A DNA stretch of 6,287 bases, taken from positions 1-6,287 of the forward strand of contig DMPQ01000445.1 in NCBI GenBank assembly GCA_003455945.1. The letters run 5' to 3'. Within the stretch, counting starts at the first letter, position 1. Each line of letters opens with the position of its first letter. Both the position numbers and the translations under genes were made by a program. This document shows positions 5,370-6,287 of this stretch, piece by piece. The notes beneath the pieces are model-generated. The model saw only the letters and a program-made list of their open reading frames with translations. It had not been told where the DNA came from and made no database searches. The DNA is from Planctomycetaceae bacterium (GTDB lineage Bacteria > Planctomycetota > Planctomycetia > Pirellulales > Pirellulaceae).

Positions 5370-6287
5370 GGTCGATCTTCCAGCGCTTGAGGTACTTGCG
5401 GATCACTTCGACTCGTTCCGGCCGGGCACTGCGCAGGCTGCACGACCGCGGGTAGCCGACATCGAAGCTCTGGCGTCCGGGCTTGCGCCCGTCGGCCGGC
5501 AGGAACTCGAAGCAGAAGGTCGCCTGGGTGACATGCCACTGCGACAGCGGCACGTCGTCCAGATTGACGCACTCGTCGATCGCTCGGCGAATGTCGTCCT
5601 GCGGATCGTCGTCGACCTCCACCACCAGCCGCCGTCCGGTGCAGGCGCTCGAGAGCCGCAGGCGTCGGATGCGAACATCGATGCGGTCGCCGGGATCGAG
5701 CTGCAAATCGAAGTGCGGGTCCTTCAGCTGGTCGAGTTCGTACGCCGCGTCCGGAGCGAAGGCCCGAAGCTCCTCGCGCAGCACGGCGTCGGCGAACAGC
5801 CGCTCGAGCTGCTCCTTGATCGGCTTGTGCAGTCCGCGGGCGTAGAGCTCGAGCGAGCCTTCGGCCTGGTCATAGGCGAACACGATCAGCAAGGTCTGCC
5901 GAAACGCTTCGACCGTCAGGCGGCGGTCATGATCGTGGACCGTGACGTGCTGCACGAAGTCGTCGGGATAGGCGAAGTAGTACGTCAGCGCGCCGCGTTC
6001 CAGACGTTCCACCGTGCAGTCCTTGCCGCGGCCCTGCGCCTTGAGCAGCGCCGAAATGCCGCGCGTCAGTCGCTCGAGCGCATCGGGGGCCGGTTCGCGC
6101 GGCCCCTTGGGCAGATCGTTCCGCTTGCGCCACCAGGCCATGTGCTCGATCTGGTGGAGGATCTGCGCCTTGTCGAAGATCGCGCGATGGTGGAGCCAGA
6201 TCCACATGCTGCGTCCCCAGACGCACAGGTCGCTCGGGACTTGCGCCCCAAGATCGGGGATGCCGCCGACCGCCGCCGCTTCGGTCA
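5326..6287 (-). CDS. Uncharacterised ~320-aa planctomycete-type protein (start one base outside window)
   Basis: I recognise no catalytic domain. Seen: an N-terminal tryptophan-rich segment (CVWGRSMWIWLHHRAIFD, then QIEHMAWWRKRNDLPKGPR), a middle part TYYFAYPDDFVQHVTVHDHD, and a C-terminal part with VDDDPQDDIRRAIDECVNLDDVPLSQWHVTQATFCFEF, then FDVGYPRSCSLRSARPERVEVIRKYLKRWKID. It resembles from memory a conserved planctomycete family that travels with the zinc-ribbon/HTH protein next door. An in-frame ATG exists at 6207, but 26 further open codons lie upstream and include the conserved-looking WGRS segment. The codon at the window edge reads xTG (last two bases at 6287-6286), so the real start is very likely the ATG or GTG whose first base is at 6288. 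That would give 320 aa. There is no signal peptide or membrane segment, so it is probably cytoplasmic. Its 44-nt overlap with the next gene argues for joint expression. Confidence 0.85.
   Translation of the reverse strand, partial: TEAAAVGGIPDLGAQVPSDLCVWGRSMWIWLHHRAIFDKAQILHQIEHMAWWRKRNDLPKGPREPAPDALERLTRGISALLKAQGRGKDCTVERLERGALTYYFAYPDDFVQHVTVHDHDRRLTVEAFRQTLLIVFAYDQAEGSLELYARGLHKPIKEQLERLFADAVLREELRAFAPDAAYELDQLKDPHFDLQLDPGDRIDVRIRRLRLSSACTGRRLVVEVDDDPQDDIRRAIDECVNLDDVPLSQWHVTQATFCFEFLPADGRKPGRQSFDVGYPRSCSLRSARPERVEVIRKYLKRWKIDRAESAESAVLPLGY

Noticed and set aside
4506..5390. A 294-codon plus-strand frame opposite the zinc-ribbon/HTH gene
   Set aside because: The product is rich in R, A, Q and P without motifs. 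The minus strand has paired CxxC motifs, an HTH and a ribosome-binding site.
1..6287. CRISPR array, tRNA, rRNA or insertion sequence
   Set aside because: I found no spaced direct repeats, cloverleaf with CCA end, rRNA-like stretch or transposase motif on either strand.

Overview
The window looks like a piece of a planctomycete (Planctomycetota) chromosome or mobile replicon that carries a prophage-like DNA replication and recombination module. The base composition is clearly G+C-rich. Three proteins of unknown function (320, 318 and 97 aa) resemble, from memory, families I know essentially only from planctomycete genomes. The sigma factor is also of the divergent ECF-like type common in that phylum. 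The lineage call rests on recalled family resemblance, not on a search.

Every gene I support is on the minus strand, so transcription runs from position 6287 towards 1. In that order: (a) 6287-5326, a protein of about 320 aa whose first base falls just outside the window, overlapping by 44 nt (b) 5369-4413, a 318-aa protein with a zinc ribbon and a C-terminal helix-turn-helix; (c) 4412-4229, a 184-bp non-coding gap packed with inverted repeats; (d) 4228-3572, a sigma-70-like factor; (e) 3539-1, a tightly packed operon of seven genes: a 97-aa protein, a Sak4/AAA_24-type ATPase, a DUF669 protein, RusA Holliday-junction resolvase, a DUF3310 protein, a 68-aa zinc-finger protein, and an SF2 (DEAD/DEAH) helicase that runs off the window end.

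In the operon, neighbouring genes overlap by 4 nt (ATGA) or 8 nt, or are separated by 4 nt. Most starts have a clear Shine-Dalgarno sequence, which points to one transcript with translational coupling. The contents fit a recombination-dependent replication toolkit: a RecA-like or annealing ATPase (Sak4-like), a likely ssDNA-associated partner (DUF669), a branch-processing helicase and a junction resolvase. The sigma factor just upstream is a candidate dedicated activator of this module; that is inference.

The least explained parts are the chain of interlocking hairpins at 4307-4408, the leader hairpin at 4240-4294 that overlaps the sigma gene's ribosome-binding site, and the uncharacterised planctomycete-type protein pair upstream. 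The window holds no integrase, capsid, terminase, tRNA, CRISPR array or insertion sequence, so I cannot tell a prophage from a plasmid, an integrative element or a phage contig.
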